Source of the DNA: Leptoclinus maculatus
Taxonomy: Eukaryota > Chordata > Actinopteri > Perciformes > Stichaeidae
Direction of reading: 5' to 3'
Assembly (NCBI GenBank): GCA_032191485.1
Contig: JAVDOI010000012.1
Location: 9,629,135-9,693,134 of the forward strand
Length of the DNA: 64,000 nt
The position numbers and the translations under genes are program-made. The notes under the pieces were generated by a model. The model did not search any database, was not told the DNA's origin, and worked only from the letters and a program-made list of their open reading frames with translations. This document shows, in pieces, positions 1 to 13,117 of the stretch (positions are counted from its first letter, which is position 1; each line of letters begins with the position of its first letter).

Positions 1-3000
1 AAGGTGCATGCCAGTGTGTTTTGAACATGTAGAACAAATGGATTCTTTGTAAATCCTGTTTACTGTTTCACCTTGTAACTCATATCTGTTTGACCAGGCA
101 CATATACACCTCATCTCAACCTTTTAGCTTTTGAATTACAATCTGTTTTTAGCAACATGCTTTACAGGGAAAAATAACGTCACTTCTTAAAACAAGGACT
201 GTTCTTTTCAACAGTGTTGTGAATCTGTGCAGGCTGAACACACTCCCTTGTCATTTCTGCATTTTAATGTTATGCTGTTTTCTCTTTTGCTGTGTTTGGT
301 TCTAATTAACTTCACCAACAGAGCTGAACAAGTTTGGTTTTCACACTAAACTACTTTGTGTGTCTCTGCTAATTGAAAGTCTACAGAAGTTGTGGGAGGA
401 AAGGTTAGCCATAATTGGTCAAAGTGCTTTTTTACCCACAAAGCACTTATTTTGTTCTCACTATAGTTTTGTAGGAAGATCATGTCTGTGCAGGGATTTA
501 AAAAATCGCTCGAATTTTGTACAAGCATATGTGATGTGTCATTTGGATGTAGTGTATTAGTATCTGAAAATACTGTCAAATATTGCTTAGCATTCTACTT
601 AATCTTAAGATTTATGCTTGGCCTTAGTTTTATGATTGTTAATTCCAAGTCAAGTTTATTTCTATGTCATTCATTTATGGCATGGACAACAAGGCTCCTT
701 AACTCATACAAGAAAATAATGAACTAAAAATCAAAGAAATGACATGTTGTAATTTACTTGTAAAATAGCATATGATTGCATTCAAATACACTCATAGCTG
801 CGGTTAGTAACTTTTACAAATATAACTTTGTCATATTTGATAAAACTGGTGCTATCCTGCCAGAATAGTACATTGTTAAAATAATCTGTTAAAAAAAAAA
901 AATCAGGTTCCTTTGCCTCCTTTTGATGCCGCTAATGGTATTTGAAAAATTCCTTCACGCATGAAGGAAAACAACAATCACAGCCGAGGAGTCTTTAATG
1001 CAGCTGTCAATCACTGTTCGTGAATTCCAATCAAACCAGGCAGCACTGATCAAATATGAATCCAGATTATGTTACTGCATTTATCGCCTGAAATGTTTTT
1101 GGAAAATATTTGAGTGTACTGTTTAGCTGTAAAGTGAGAAAGTTTGTGACCCTCACCATGTTAAAAATAGTCAAGCCAAAACTAAGCACCGCCCACTGGC
1201 TGGAGCACATTTTCCAGCTAAAATGTATTTAAAAATATGTTTCTGAAATAATTTGAGGCAAGAAATAGGCAATGCAGTAAAATAATCTTGATTCATATTT
1301 GCTCAGCGCTGCCTAGTTTGATAGTTCATCTTCATCTTCATCATTCTAGTTCATCTTCATAATAATTTGGCCTGCTATCGTTTATTTTAGCCCCTTGACT
1401 GACCCATCCGCCCTGGTAATGCTCTTCTATTTCAGTCATCTCAGAGGCTGTTGATAGCCTTTAGCATCTGACTTTCCAAGAATATCATTATCTTTAATGT
1501 CAATTGCAAATAAACTTTAATAAATCCTCTTGGAAATCCTAGAAAAAAGATATCTCAGAATCTGCCTGAGAATCATCACATTTTTAGGTTTTCGTCAACA
1601 TTTTAAAGTAATCCAGTGATAGTTGTCTGTACACCCATGGGTACCGTGCAAACATTTAGCTAATTCTGCATATTTGTAATGGTGCTAACAATCAAATGAA
1701 TACAGGCTAAACATCTGTAGCTGACATTATTGCAGCCAAGGCCTATTGGATGAGCTTTTACAGGGGTCTTTAACGTTTTTCACACAGAAGACTTAACGCT
1801 GACATGATGAAAAAAGGAAAACAGAAGAGAAAGTTGATGGACAAGCAGCTCTTTTTGCAGAAAAAAACTCAGAGATCCACTTAAAAATACATTGCTGTAT
1901 GATGTTGATCTGGACAGGATATAGATTACAGGAGGAACAGTGAGTTTGCCAAAACATCTGTAGGTAATTGCAGCTGTATTTATTCCATTTAACAGTTGAA
2001 CCCCTTGAAGATAGTCTTTTTCATCTTTGATAATCAATTTAATTTACATTGCATATATTTGTCCCAGATAAAATAACGATTCTACACTCTATATTTTAGG
2101 AGATAAGGAACAAACTGTGACATTACTTGTTAAAAAGCCACCATCTGTTCAGCTGACGAAGGGCCCAGCCCTGTAGCTCGACGTGCTAATAAACATTTGC
2201 GTACAACCTCAACAAAGGGAGTTAGTTATCAGTGGTATTGAGCCTTTTCAGTTTCCTATTATATGACACAAAAGAATAGAGGGTCACTATGAACCTGGAG
2301 GAAGAATATGAGGGGAAAAAAGTGTTTTTTCAGCCGCAGTCCCTGTCAGGGAGTGAAAAACAGAATAACATATTGTTTTTTTTCTACCACGGTTCACATC
2401 ACCTGTGAACAAGATAAAAATAATAACTCTTTACCTAATGATTTCTGTCAGTGTAAAAATCAATAATCGGCAGAAATGGGAAATGAAGTGAGTCCCAGAG
2501 CCTATACATTCAGCATTAGACGTACATCATTATTCATCTCTCCTCCAGAATATGAGTAAGGAATAGATAAATCGCTGATAGCGATTCTGTAGGAAAATGT
2601 TCCAACATTTCTTGGATTTAGTTTTTTTTAAATTTGCCAATTTAAAAAAAACAATTGGTCCTATTTGCATTTATGTTACAGTAATACAGATTTCATACCA
2701 AAGTACCAAGTTTATTTTATACATTTAAACGGGCTTTACACAATGGGTCTGGCACTCTGCCTGAGGTAAATTGCTTTATAGCCTAAGCTACTGTAAGCAA
2801 TTACATTTTGGATATGTTCATTCCACACAATGTGATTTGTTGATGCCTTCTTGGGGGGGTACAAATCTCAGAAAAATCTACTTTGTTCTGAAAAAAGATC
2901 ACTTTTCTATTTTGCAGCATCATTTTTGCATTCTGTGTGAAAGCATCCACGACAAAAACAGCTGTTAGAAAAAAATATATATTGACGTTCCACTAATTCA

Positions 3001-5227
3001 CATTAAAAATATGCCCGTGTGTGTAAAGGCCTTAAGGTTTGAACATTTCAATGACTACAAGAAATAGTTTCTAACTACACATTGAAATGTAGTCATTGAA
3101 GTGTTGTTGAATGTTGAAGCAGCATTATAAAGTCTTTTGGGAAATTGTTCTCATCAGAAAAACAAAAGCATTAGTAATTTTGGTCAAACATCTATTAGCA
3201 TCGCTTGTCCTCAACAGTCAAACAATGAACACAATCATTCTCTAACCTTCACCACATAGATGCATTTACAACATTTCAACATCTGTCTGTTTCTCCAAAA
3301 CTTATAATCTTTGCGAAACTTTGCCAGTAAGAGTACGTTACTGTGGAAATGAGCTCTTCCAGGTTCAGTCATTTGGAATAATGGGATCTAAAACTAACTG
3401 TCATTTTCTCCTTTACGTGTCAGGATGTTTTCAAGTGTAAATGAGGCCTCTGTTGCTTAAACCAAACGTACATTATTTTAGTAATGATCATGTTCACACA
3501 CAATGTCATCTTACTGATGGGGGCACCAGATCAGAAAGCACTATGTTGGACATATTGGTTTTTGAGCTGCAAATCACCAAAATGATTAGCCACTGAGTAC
3601 CTCCTACTAGATTTATATTTCAGTTACATTTTTATGGTTTGGAGATCCTTGGGCTACTCCAAGCAACTCTATCCGGACCAGCTAAGCCTTTTGAAATCCA
3701 ATACATTTGGAAAAAAATGGCAGTGAGCTGCAAAGCATCCTCCAACAGTCTGTTCACACTGCAGGTTAGTCGAACCAGCCTGTTGGGCCTTATTGACTTC
3801 TTGCCGAATGTACCTGTATGTACATCCTTATTCCAAAGAGTCTAATATCTGCATCTTATGTCACATCCTCGTTTGTCCTCCTTTTACAGTTTCCTTTCAT
3901 GTTGCACCTTTTCCTCCATCCCAATTGGAAAGCCCCACCCTGTGACCAAACTACAAAAGTGGAACCATCGTTACAAACGTCCCCACAATGCATCAAGCTA
4001 TGTGTTTTCTGTGCATTTCATTTTTTTCTTTGGCCAACAATACATTCCAAAAAATCCCATCAGAATGTAACTATTGGGCAGATATGGATTTGTTCTGTTG
4101 GTTTGCTTTTTTAATATTTTCATGGCAGATTTGAATTTCCTCAAAGTGCATTTCCCATAATGGTGCATTTTACCAGGACCTGCAGAGATGAAACCGATAA
4201 GAGCAAAATGGCCTCTAAAAGCAATCCTATAAATGTTGTCCTGGTTTCCAAAAGAGCCAGTGTTGACGACTTGAGCTCTGGATGTATTTATTTGTATGTT
4301 GCAGAAGATGGGAATGATAAAGTGTATAAGCCTCTGTCCCTGAGCGAAGGACACAAGCTTTAATTAAGATAAAAAAATGCTCAGTAACATTTGTATAGAG
4401 GAAAAGCCTTGAAGGAAGATAATACAAACATTGACAACCTTGTTGGTTTGAAACTTAAAATAAAGTGATGAGTTGCAGCAGAGAGCAAAACACATATAGA
4501 ACTTCAAAACCTGGAAAAGATAAATTATTGGATTAAAAATGATATCAATATAGAGTGGTGAAGCGATAGGATGCAGGTACAATTCATTTCCCTTTCCTGA
4601 AGACACATACATGAGTCAGGGCTTTAGAAAGCATTCCGTTTTATTGCCCTGATCGATCCAAATGTAATTGCTGCCCGAACAAAACTACTGTGTTTTAACT
4701 TGCTCCTCTCCTACTGATCTAAATCAAATCATAGGCTACCTAAAACCCTTACTTGTTTCATATGACGAAGGCAAACAATCAGGTTAGGGGACTGACTGCG
4801 GCTCTAAGTCCTACAAAGCTACAAGGCTGCAGTGTGCAGAAATGTCAAAGTCTGAAAGGCAGACAGTTAGAAAGGTGGATAGTCTACAAATGTATAAGCT
4901 AGAAGGGGGGCTTTCTGGATACAGAATCAAATAACTCAAATACAATTCCTACTCCTGGGGCCATTTTCCAAGGCCTGAGATTCAGATTGATCGTTTTGTT
5001 TCCACTCCGTTATTAAGTTTGACAGTGCTCTTTTTTTGATTGATGTCTACGTTGAGAAGCCATGAGCAGTTAGCATGACTTTTGCTGAGATGTTTCTTCA
5101 ATTTATGTGTCTTCATAGACTTCATGTGGTTCTGTTGCCTCTGCCTCGATCCAGTTTAGCACAAGAGGCGTATGCTGACCATCCCCTTCCCTAAAACAGA
5201 TGTTTGAGGAAATGCACCGACTTCACC
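1..5227. other. Intergenic, no gene recognised
   Basis: AT-rich sequence with only short, unconvincing open frames in all six frames and no recognisable protein motif. It holds a short TTC/ATC-rich patch near 1320-1360 and one inverted repeat (3047-3100, listed separately). I see no RNA gene or transposon terminus here. Confidence 0.6.
3047..3100. repeat. Inverted repeat, 13-bp arms
   Basis: TTCAATGACTACA (3047-3059) is matched by its exact reverse complement TGTAGTCATTGAA (3088-3100), leaving a 28-base loop. It could be a small fold-back remnant or chance. No target duplication or longer terminal repeat was found around it. Confidence 0.6.
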
Positions 5228-5232
5228 ATTAC

Positions 5233-5829
5233 TGTTGGGGTCAGAAAATCTAAATGAATATCATATGTGTGTTTTGGTGTCCTCATGAGAAAGTTCACGA
5301 CCTGCATATGTGTGAACTTGCTCTGACATTTCCTGCCTATGGTGAACTCGCTTTGACATTAGACTCAGCGGCTGCTAAAGTCTATCAAAGTGTCGAAGGC
5401 CTGCTGAGGGAGGGATTTCCCTCGGCACCAGGTCCTAAATCGGAATGACAACAAGGATTGTGGAGGCGCTGAAGATGTTGTGAGAACGTCCTGATTGCGA
5501 GGAGACGACCTTAGTGCCAGGGCAGACGCTTAAGTGAAGTAACTGATACACTTCACTGAAGCGGGGCGTGAACGCAATTTATGTGCGTCACCTCGGGTGA
5601 CGAAGATCTCAACTTGAAACAACCCATGTACCAATCATTGTGACTGTTTTACAATCCATGACCAATCATATGCAGTTGTTTTGCAGTATATATGCAAGTG
5701 GCTCAGAGTTAGACCTCTGAGCAATCCTGACATATTGTATGTATGTGATCAGCCTTACTCCTTGTGCGCAAAGAATAAATGTCCTGTGATTAATGATTTT
5801 CAACCGGTCTTGAGTGAATTTTTCTATCA
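5233..5829 (+). mobile_element. Solo LTR, family A copy 1
   Basis: A 597-bp block starting TGTTGGGGTCAGAAAAT and ending in TTTTTCTATCA, flanked by a perfect 5-bp direct repeat ATTAC (5228-5232 and 5830-5834). These are the hallmarks of an LTR retroelement insertion reduced to one LTR. A TATA-like stretch lies at about 5687-5692 and an AATAAA at 5774-5779, which fixes the plus orientation. Two further copies of the family occur in this window (18299 and 40609, both minus). No internal region, primer binding site or coding sequence adjoins it. Short open frames inside it, including a 64-codon one from 5254, are not genes. Whether the family is Gypsy-like or ERV-like cannot be told from the LTR alone. 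Confidence 0.88.
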
Positions 5830-5834
5830 ATTAC

Positions 5835-8800
5835 CAAAACCAAGTCAATCCCCACAACCCCCATGTTAAAATGCCCAACTTTTCAACAGAACTAAAGATG
5901 TTAACGGTCGGTAGAAAAAACGGTTTTGGTCTCTACAGCTAATATCCCCAATCATATCAACTGTGTGGGGGGTGAATATTTATATAACTCACCCGTGTAA
6001 AGGGTTGTGTGTGATTAAGGGCAAGGCCGCTTTGAATGACAGGTGGGTGTCGTCACATCCACTAGCTGTCTGCTAGGTGTCCCCCTCAGCTAATTAAAGT
6101 CAATGAACCTAATCCCGAGGCCATATTTGTGGTGTTAGTGCCTTTTGGAGAATTTTTCATGGAAATATCAAACAAATAATATGGCTTGCTGTGCGCTTGA
6201 TTGAATGTTGGGCATCCTGCTGGACCATTCAGGGGCGTTGGATAAAGGGATGCTGCTGTGCCAGCAACAATATCAGGAACTCTAACGTCTCAGAAACTAA
6301 ATCCTAGCAGTACAACAAGAGGAAAATAGAAATAAATAAATGAGAAGATGGACAGCATATCAGGATGAAGGGCTAAAGCAATGAAGACAGAGATTAAACA
6401 GGCACAGACTAAAGAATGAGGAGAAAATCCAATTAAATTTATGAAGTAGTTGCTCAGAGAGACAGGAACAAAACAAGGAGAAGACGAAACAGCTAAACAA
6501 CTGAATCTCCTTGTTTTATCTCCTGCACCCTCATTACTGGTTTGTAGCCAGCAGCACTTTGACCCGTCAGTGCTCTGAATAAAAGTCTTTTCACTCCTTG
6601 ATGATGACTTTAGAAGATTTTACGGCATAATAAATAAAAAAATCATACATCTTGAAAAATTTGCTGAGGGCAAAGCACTTGATGGATTAAAAAGAGAGAA
6701 GGTGCAAGAGTTATGTCTGCCAGCTCTGGAACGCTTCAATCTTAAATATTTAATTGAGAATAAATCCTCGGGCACAAAATACTCACACATTTAAGGTAAG
6801 CCTCTCATCAAAGAACACAACAAATACGGTGGTTTGAACCACAAAGGGTTCAGCAAGACGTATTGGAACAGCCCAATCCCTACAACAATAACTGAAAGCC
6901 CAGCATATCACTTAGTACTTAGTTCATTTGAATAATTTTATCATCATATTCATTCAAATCTTAAAATGTTCAAGTGCAGCCTCGTCTCCTTCCCATACAA
7001 CAAAACTGCAATTTCAAATATGTTTTAAGGGAAACATATTTTCTGGAGTTTGTTTTTGACTAATCACAAATATGTGAACAGTCTCTGGAGGTCTGGGTGG
7101 ACGAGTGGGTCAATGCCGGACTTTCCCTCCGCAGACTGCTGTTTGTGTCCCGTCTGAAACCAAAGTCAACATTCCCTTATTTTGATTTACATCCAGAACT
7201 TAAATAACATAACAAGTGTATTGATTTTAAGCCAAACCATGATGTTTTACGAAACATGTGATTTTGTTGCATTTTTGTTTGGTTTCAATTTACAACGTTA
7301 ACCACATGTTGTTTAAAACTGCAACCGTAATCCGAGCCTGTTTTCCTTGAAAGGTAAATGAGAATGCAATTTTGTTGTCTCGGAACTTATTTTGCAGCAG
7401 TGAGCATTGTCCAGTGTCAAAGATTTCAGCTCACTTAAGTTCTGTTTGAAGATGAAAAGATATTTATATTTTAACTAAAAGTAGCAAAGAACATTGTTTG
7501 GGAATTTCAGAAGCTTCCTCGTTGGCCCTCTGTATTTCTATACTGTAGTCAGCAGGCTAAAGGCAGTGCTCAATCATGGATCAAAGCTGTGCTGAGAGAG
7601 AATATGGGAGTAACAGAGATGGGATTTGGAAAGGAGTAAGGAAAAAGTGAGAAGGGGTAAATAAATATTTCAGAACTGGTATCAAATGAAAGGACAGCCA
7701 TCCATCAAACATGACCACGGGAGTCAAGCAATGTTTGTATTGAAGTCTGGAAAGGGAGATTCTCACCAAAATCCATGTTTAGTGTTAAGCTGTATGTTCA
7801 AACTTGCTGAAGACTTTGTCAAATTTGCGGAAGCAAGGTGAGACATTCAAAGAAGAGTGACCTTTATTTACCTAATCTGCTATATACGACACAGCTTTAA
7901 ACTAACTCTGACTTTGAACTGCAGCACAACAGTTTCACGTGAGATAAATAAAGTTGTATTCATTGTAAATGTATCTTACCTTAAAATGAGTGACAAATGA
8001 TATCTAACGTTGAGTCAATGAGAAAAGTCCTGTATGACTTGAGTTGTCTTCTTTTTTGATCAGTTGTTACTGTTGAGATTCAAATCAAGATCCTAAACTT
8101 TATTGGCATATCAACATGATTGATTGGAATTTGTCTTAGTGAGGTCACTTAAACAAAGATAGAGAAAGACACAAAGTAAAGCCACTCACTCTTCAAGCAC
8201 AACAGATTAAACAAAGTACAAAACAAATAGGTATAGGCTAATATCCATGCACATAACAATCATAAAAGCATACAACTAATTGGAAACATTAAATCTACCA
8301 CGGGGCACACCATAGACACAATATTAACACCTGTAGGGAAATAAGCAGCAACATCAAACGACCCACGACAAAAAGTGCATCATGTGCATGAAATATATCT
8401 GCCCTGTTGTACAAGTATTTAACCTGCTGATAATAGCAGTGTTTCCATTTACATATGTTTATGTGCGTTTTGAAGTATTGCATTATAAAATCTCTATGGA
8501 AACAGTGACATTCTATAAAACTTCCTCAGTTGCAAAAGAACGTTTTTCGCTTGCATGAGCCGTTATCTTGTCTTTGTTAAAAAAACAGAAGATGCGTTAA
8601 ATGGATTATGGAAAAACCTTCTCAGAATAACTTCTGACATATAGGATTTAATTCACATGATCGATCAGTTTTTTCTGCTGTCGAAGTCTCCCTGGATAGT
8701 CCCCTAATCTGACAATGCTTGTTTTATTCTCCACACAGAATTAAACATGGCCAATACTAGCTGACATTAAAGAACAATTCAAACCTGCCCAATTGAAACA

Positions 8801-10854
8801 AATTCCTGAGGAACTCTCTCCACTTTTCTTACAAAGGTTAGATGGCCAAGGCGACACTTGTTTTTCACACACTGTTGTATTCTACACTGTTTACTGGCAG
8901 ATTACAGCTCTGCTTAGCCATAAGTACGAATTTCTCATTAAACTAGCTGTAGCTTACCGGTAGTATATTTGTCTCAAACTAGCTGATGGAAATGTCCCTA
9001 ATTCGCATTTCTTAATTGGCCACTTCGGGCTCTGCTATCTCTGTCTAACCCTCTCATTCACACACATACCCCATACTAATCTCTTCTAGATGCTGAGGGT
9101 ATACTTGACATGCATAAACATAGGCCCACAGTAATATATAAACATATACAGGCATTGGTCTTTCAAGCTGGTTTTTACACTATGTGTCACAGCACATGCA
9201 TTAAACTTGGATTCATCCTTAAAGGACGGGCTTCTAATAGTAATCTTCGTAACGTGCAGACTCTTTTCAAAGACTCTGTTTGAAAGAAAGCAGTACATAC
9301 CAGTCACTAACAAGAGCAGTTCAAAAATATGTGTTTGTTCATTTCCACTAATTGATTGCCTCTTAAAAAGAAAAAAGGGATGGGATGCTAATTAGCTACG
9401 AAGCCTGCAGAGGATAGGGACAATAGAGGTTAATGACTTTTAGCCCGGTACCCATGCCACAGCATTCTTTACTGCCCCACTTGCATTTTGCTACTTAATG
9501 CTCACATTTCACATTGCTCATGGTGGAAGGACATCAAGTGGAGATGTCAACAAGGCATGCAGAAATGCATTTATAATGAACAAACTTGTGTTTTGGGATC
9601 AATGTGATCCAAGAATCCAGACCAAGAGTAGGCGTAATTGCATTATATAGCTTCTGGTATGGAAGCACAAAACCTAAATAAGATGAATATTCTTTAAATA
9701 GTATGTGAGAAGTCATGCAGATTTTTCATCATTAAGTTTGTTTCTGCAAACAGCAAAGCAGATCGACTGCTGACACATAACAAGGGCATGCCGCAAGCCT
9801 AAATGAGATGAGTTTCAATTAAGGAATAATTAACATTAATGCACCACAATGGAATTGCAAGAGAGAAACAAACAACAGAAAACATTCAGAGAAACAACAG
9901 TAAAATAAAGTGTTTGTTAAGTAATTATGATGCATTAGAAAGCCGGGTTCAAGTGCAATGAAGCTGAGGTGCATGAATGCATGACGAAAGACAGCGATGT
10001 CGGCAAGACAGGGAAAGTAATTGGGCCAGTGAAAAGACAACACTGAAACTGAGTTTGTGTGTGTGTATGTTTGTGTGTTATGCTTGCTGTCAGCAGGCAG
10101 TAGCGTCAATGAATTCCCTCGACAGCCACCAGAGAGTTGGGAAGAAATAATGAATCACTTCGAAACATCACAAGATTATATGATCAGATTCAAGTTATCA
10201 AGTTATTGTGGGAATTCTCTCTTAAGCTCTTGGCGGAATGCAGTTGGAAACTTAAATTACAGACATAGGCTGGGAGCTGGCAGTCCGTAGCCCTCGGGTG
10301 GATTTCAATCCCAACTTGTAGTTGTATGGTACAATAAACTGGTTAGACTGACTTGCCACAAGGTCAGCCAGGAGCTTGGCTTCAAGCAAAACAATGTTTA
10401 AAAGAAGTTGAATACTTCAGCCCTTCCAGTGTTAACCAGGATTTCCTAATATGTCCTTTCACAAATTTTCACAAGTGATTTTTTTGTTAAGGTAGAAAAG
10501 CGCTATAGTGTGCAGTATTCACTATTCTACTACCAACCAAGTCTGTAAAAGATGAATGGCATATTTCAATCGGCCCAGGTCAGTCTGCTTTAGCTGTGCA
10601 GTGCCAAGCCAAGCTGTGATGACTGTGCTTCTTCCACTGCCTCACAGTGAGTGATAGAAATGCTGCAAAAAGCCCTCCCCACAACGTGTCATAGTCAACA
10701 ATATAACAGTGTTAAAGTGATACAATTTGTTTAATCCTCTAGTCCAATTTAAGCCTCCTTATTTTAATGGAACTTGTAATGTGCGCACCAATGTACACCT
10801 GATTAAAAACCCTGCTACACAGACAGAACGATTGGCCTCTGCATATGCCTACCT
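5835..10854. other. Intergenic, no gene recognised
   Basis: No open frame here resembles a known protein and no exon with clear splice signals was found. The only content I can point to is a probable LINE-tail-like repeat near 8078-8260, listed separately. Confidence 0.55.
8078..8260. repeat. Probable interspersed repeat (LINE-tail-like)
   Basis: The stretch with 'actttattggcatatcaaca' followed by 'gaatttgtcttagtgaggtc' resembles, from memory, a dispersed fish repeat usually found as a non-coding LINE 3' tail. There is no second copy in this window to confirm it, and the borders are guesses. Confidence 0.35.
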
Positions 10855-11270
10855 TGTCACAGCTCTGCCACTACTACTCTGTCCTTTCCACCTCTCACTC
10901 ACCTAATCAGTTCATTCAGCGCACCTGGCTGCCACTCTCACCTCATCAAGCTCACTACTCTCACCTGCTCACCCTGCTTCTGCCACTATTTAAGCCCCAG
11001 CCTTACACACACTCACTGCCAGATCGTTCTCCGCTTCCATGCAAGACTTTCCCACACACCCCCTTGGACTGATTCCCTGTTACCGACCCTGCCTGTTTTG
11101 GACTACCCCGCCTTGCCTCTGCCCCGGTAATTCACCCAGCCTTCCGTTCCTGACCACGAGATCCTGCCGTCTGTTGTCTGTGATTCTGCTTCCTGTGAGA
11201 AATAAAACTCTGGTTAAAATTACCTCTGGTGTCCGTCGTACTGCGCCTGGGTCCTACGTTACCCGTTACA
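10855..11270 (+). repeat. 5' LTR of the Gypsy element
   Basis: A 416-bp LTR, TGTCACAGC... to ...CCCGTTACA. It includes a TATA-like TATTTAAG near 10988 and AATAAA at 11201-11206, so it looks complete. It aligns without gaps to the 3' LTR with an offset of 2045 bases up to position 11135. Mismatches are the C/T in 'ggctgccactc', the A/T in 'ttacacacactc' and the A/G in 'cccacacaccc'. Confidence 0.93.
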
Positions 11271-11295
11271 GTACGATCTGGCCATAACATGGCCT

Positions 11296-13117
11296 GATGC
11301 CCTTTCCCGTCAGTTCCAGGGGGAGGAGGAACCTACCTCTAGCTCCCCGCCCATCCTTCCTGCCTCCTGCCAAGTAGCCGTCCTCACCTGGGAGATTGAG
11401 GAAACAGTGAGAGCCGCTACTAGGGGTCAAGCCGGTCCCAGCGCATGCCCCCCTAACCGCCTGTTCGTCCCTCAAGGCCTTCGGTCCGACGTTCTCCAGT
11501 GGGCACATTCCTCCAGACTTACCTGCCATCCGGGCATTCAGAGGACCCAGGACGTCCTGCGGCAGCGCTTCTGGTGGGTCTCGCTGAACAAAGACACCAG
11601 GGAGTTCATCAACGCCTGCCCAGTGTGCAACCAACATAAGCCTTCTCACCAGGCTCCTGCGGCCTCTCCCAGTGCCTCATCGTCCGTGGTCCCACATCTC
11701 CCTGGACTTTGTCACTGGACTACCTCCATCTGAGGGCCACACCGCCATTCTGACAGTGGTCGACAGATTCAGTAAGCTGGCCCATTTCATTCCCCTACCC
11801 AAACTCCCATCTGCTAAGGAGACAGCAGAACTCATCTCCCTGCATGTCTTCCGCCTGCATGGAATTCCAGTCGACGTTGTCTCCGACCAAGGACCTCAGT
11901 TCACCTCCATCTTCTGGAGGGAATTCTGCGCTCTGCTGGGGGCCACAGTCAGTCTGTCCTCTGGGTTTCACCCCCAGTCCAATGGGCAGACTGAGAGGAA
12001 GAATCAGGAGATGGAGACAGCCCTCCGCTGCATGGTCTCCCAGAACCCGGCCTCCTGGTCCCGCCAGTTGATGTGGGTGGAGTACGCGCATAGCACCCTG
12101 ACCAGCTCCGCCACCGGCATGTCACCTTTCCAGTGTGCCTATGGGTTCCAGCCACCTCTGTTCCCCGCATTGGAGAAGGAGGTGTCCTGCCCTTCCGTCC
12201 AGACATTCATCCGCCGCTGCCGCCAGACCTGGGCAAGGGCACGAGCTACCCTGCTCCGGTCTGCGGACCGCTATGCAACAGCGGCTAACCGACACCGCAC
12301 TCCAGCCCCCATCTACCAGGTGGGTCAGAGGGTGTGGTTGTCAACCCGGGACCTACCCTTGCGGGTGGAGTCCAAGAAGCTGGGGCCAAGATTCATCGGG
12401 CCTTTTGAGATCGAGAGAATCATCAACCCGGCGGCAGTAAGGCTCAAGCTCCCCAGGGCCATGCGCATACATCCCACGTTTCCAAGGTCAGACCTGTCCG
12501 GGAGAGTCCCTTGGTGCCGGCTGCTCCGCCTCCCTCGCCTCATAGAAGGAGGTCCGGTCTACACCATTCATCGTCTGCTGCGTTCCCGCCGCTGGGGGCG
12601 AGGGCTTCAATACCTGGTCGACTGGGAAGGATATGGTCCGGAGGAGAGGCAATGGGTGCCGACTCGGAACATCTGCGACCCCCGACTCATCGCAAGGTTT
12701 CATCAGCAGCACCCAGAACAACCGTCTAGGACCAAGACGACACCCAGCAGGTTCCCGGTGCGGACTATGAGGGCCCGTCCTCTAGGGCCAAGGAACCCTG
12801 CCACCGGAACCCCTCCACCCACCCGGCGGTGGACTCTGACTCGGCGGTCTTGGCAGACGTTTTTGGGACTTCCGGAGCCGTCCCTTGAGGGGGGGGTTCT
12901 GTCACAGCTCTGCCACTACTACTCTGTCCTTTCCACCTCTCACTCACCTAATCAGTTCATTCAGCGCACCTGGCTGTCACTCTCACCTCATCAAGCTCAC
13001 TACTCTCACCTGCTCACCCTGCTTCTGCCACTATTTAAGCCCCAGCCTTACTCACACTCACTGCCAGATCGTTCTCCGCTTCCATGCAAGACTTTCCCGC
13101 ACACCCCCTTGGACTGA
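11296..13117 (+). pseudogene. Pol remnant: integrase with chromodomain
   Basis: The integrase end of a Gypsy pol polyprotein, which would insert element cDNA into the host genome. From 11296 one frame gives the RNase H tail (DALSRQF) and an H2C2 zinc-binding domain (two His near AHSSRLTCH, then CPVC). The frame is broken at about 11660-11672. From 11672 a 481-codon frame carries the catalytic core with D12, D72 and E108; D72 and E108 are 35 residues apart, the canonical D,D-35-E spacing. A GPY/F-type segment (about 236-247) and a chromodomain (about 296-348, with DWEGY and the later tryptophan) follow. Residues 269-290 do not fit the family, and the family-like reading is in another frame, so two small compensating indels probably lie there. 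The frame runs on into the 3' LTR and stops at 13117. No gag or RT remains, so it is scored as a broken gene. Confidence 0.9.
12887..12896 (+). other. Polypurine tract of the Gypsy element
   Basis: An uninterrupted purine run (GAGGGGGGGG) ending three bases before the TG of the 3' LTR, the usual primer site for plus-strand DNA synthesis in LTR retrotransposons. Confidence 0.8.

Noticed and set aside
3998..4354. 118-codon minus-strand open frame
   Set aside because: No recognisable motif, overlapped by equally long frames on the other strand; it looks like chance.
11266..12947. Several minus-strand and alternate plus-strand open frames of 70-127 codons
   Set aside because: Shadows of the GC-rich Gypsy pol sequence; the plus-strand integrase reading explains the conservation.
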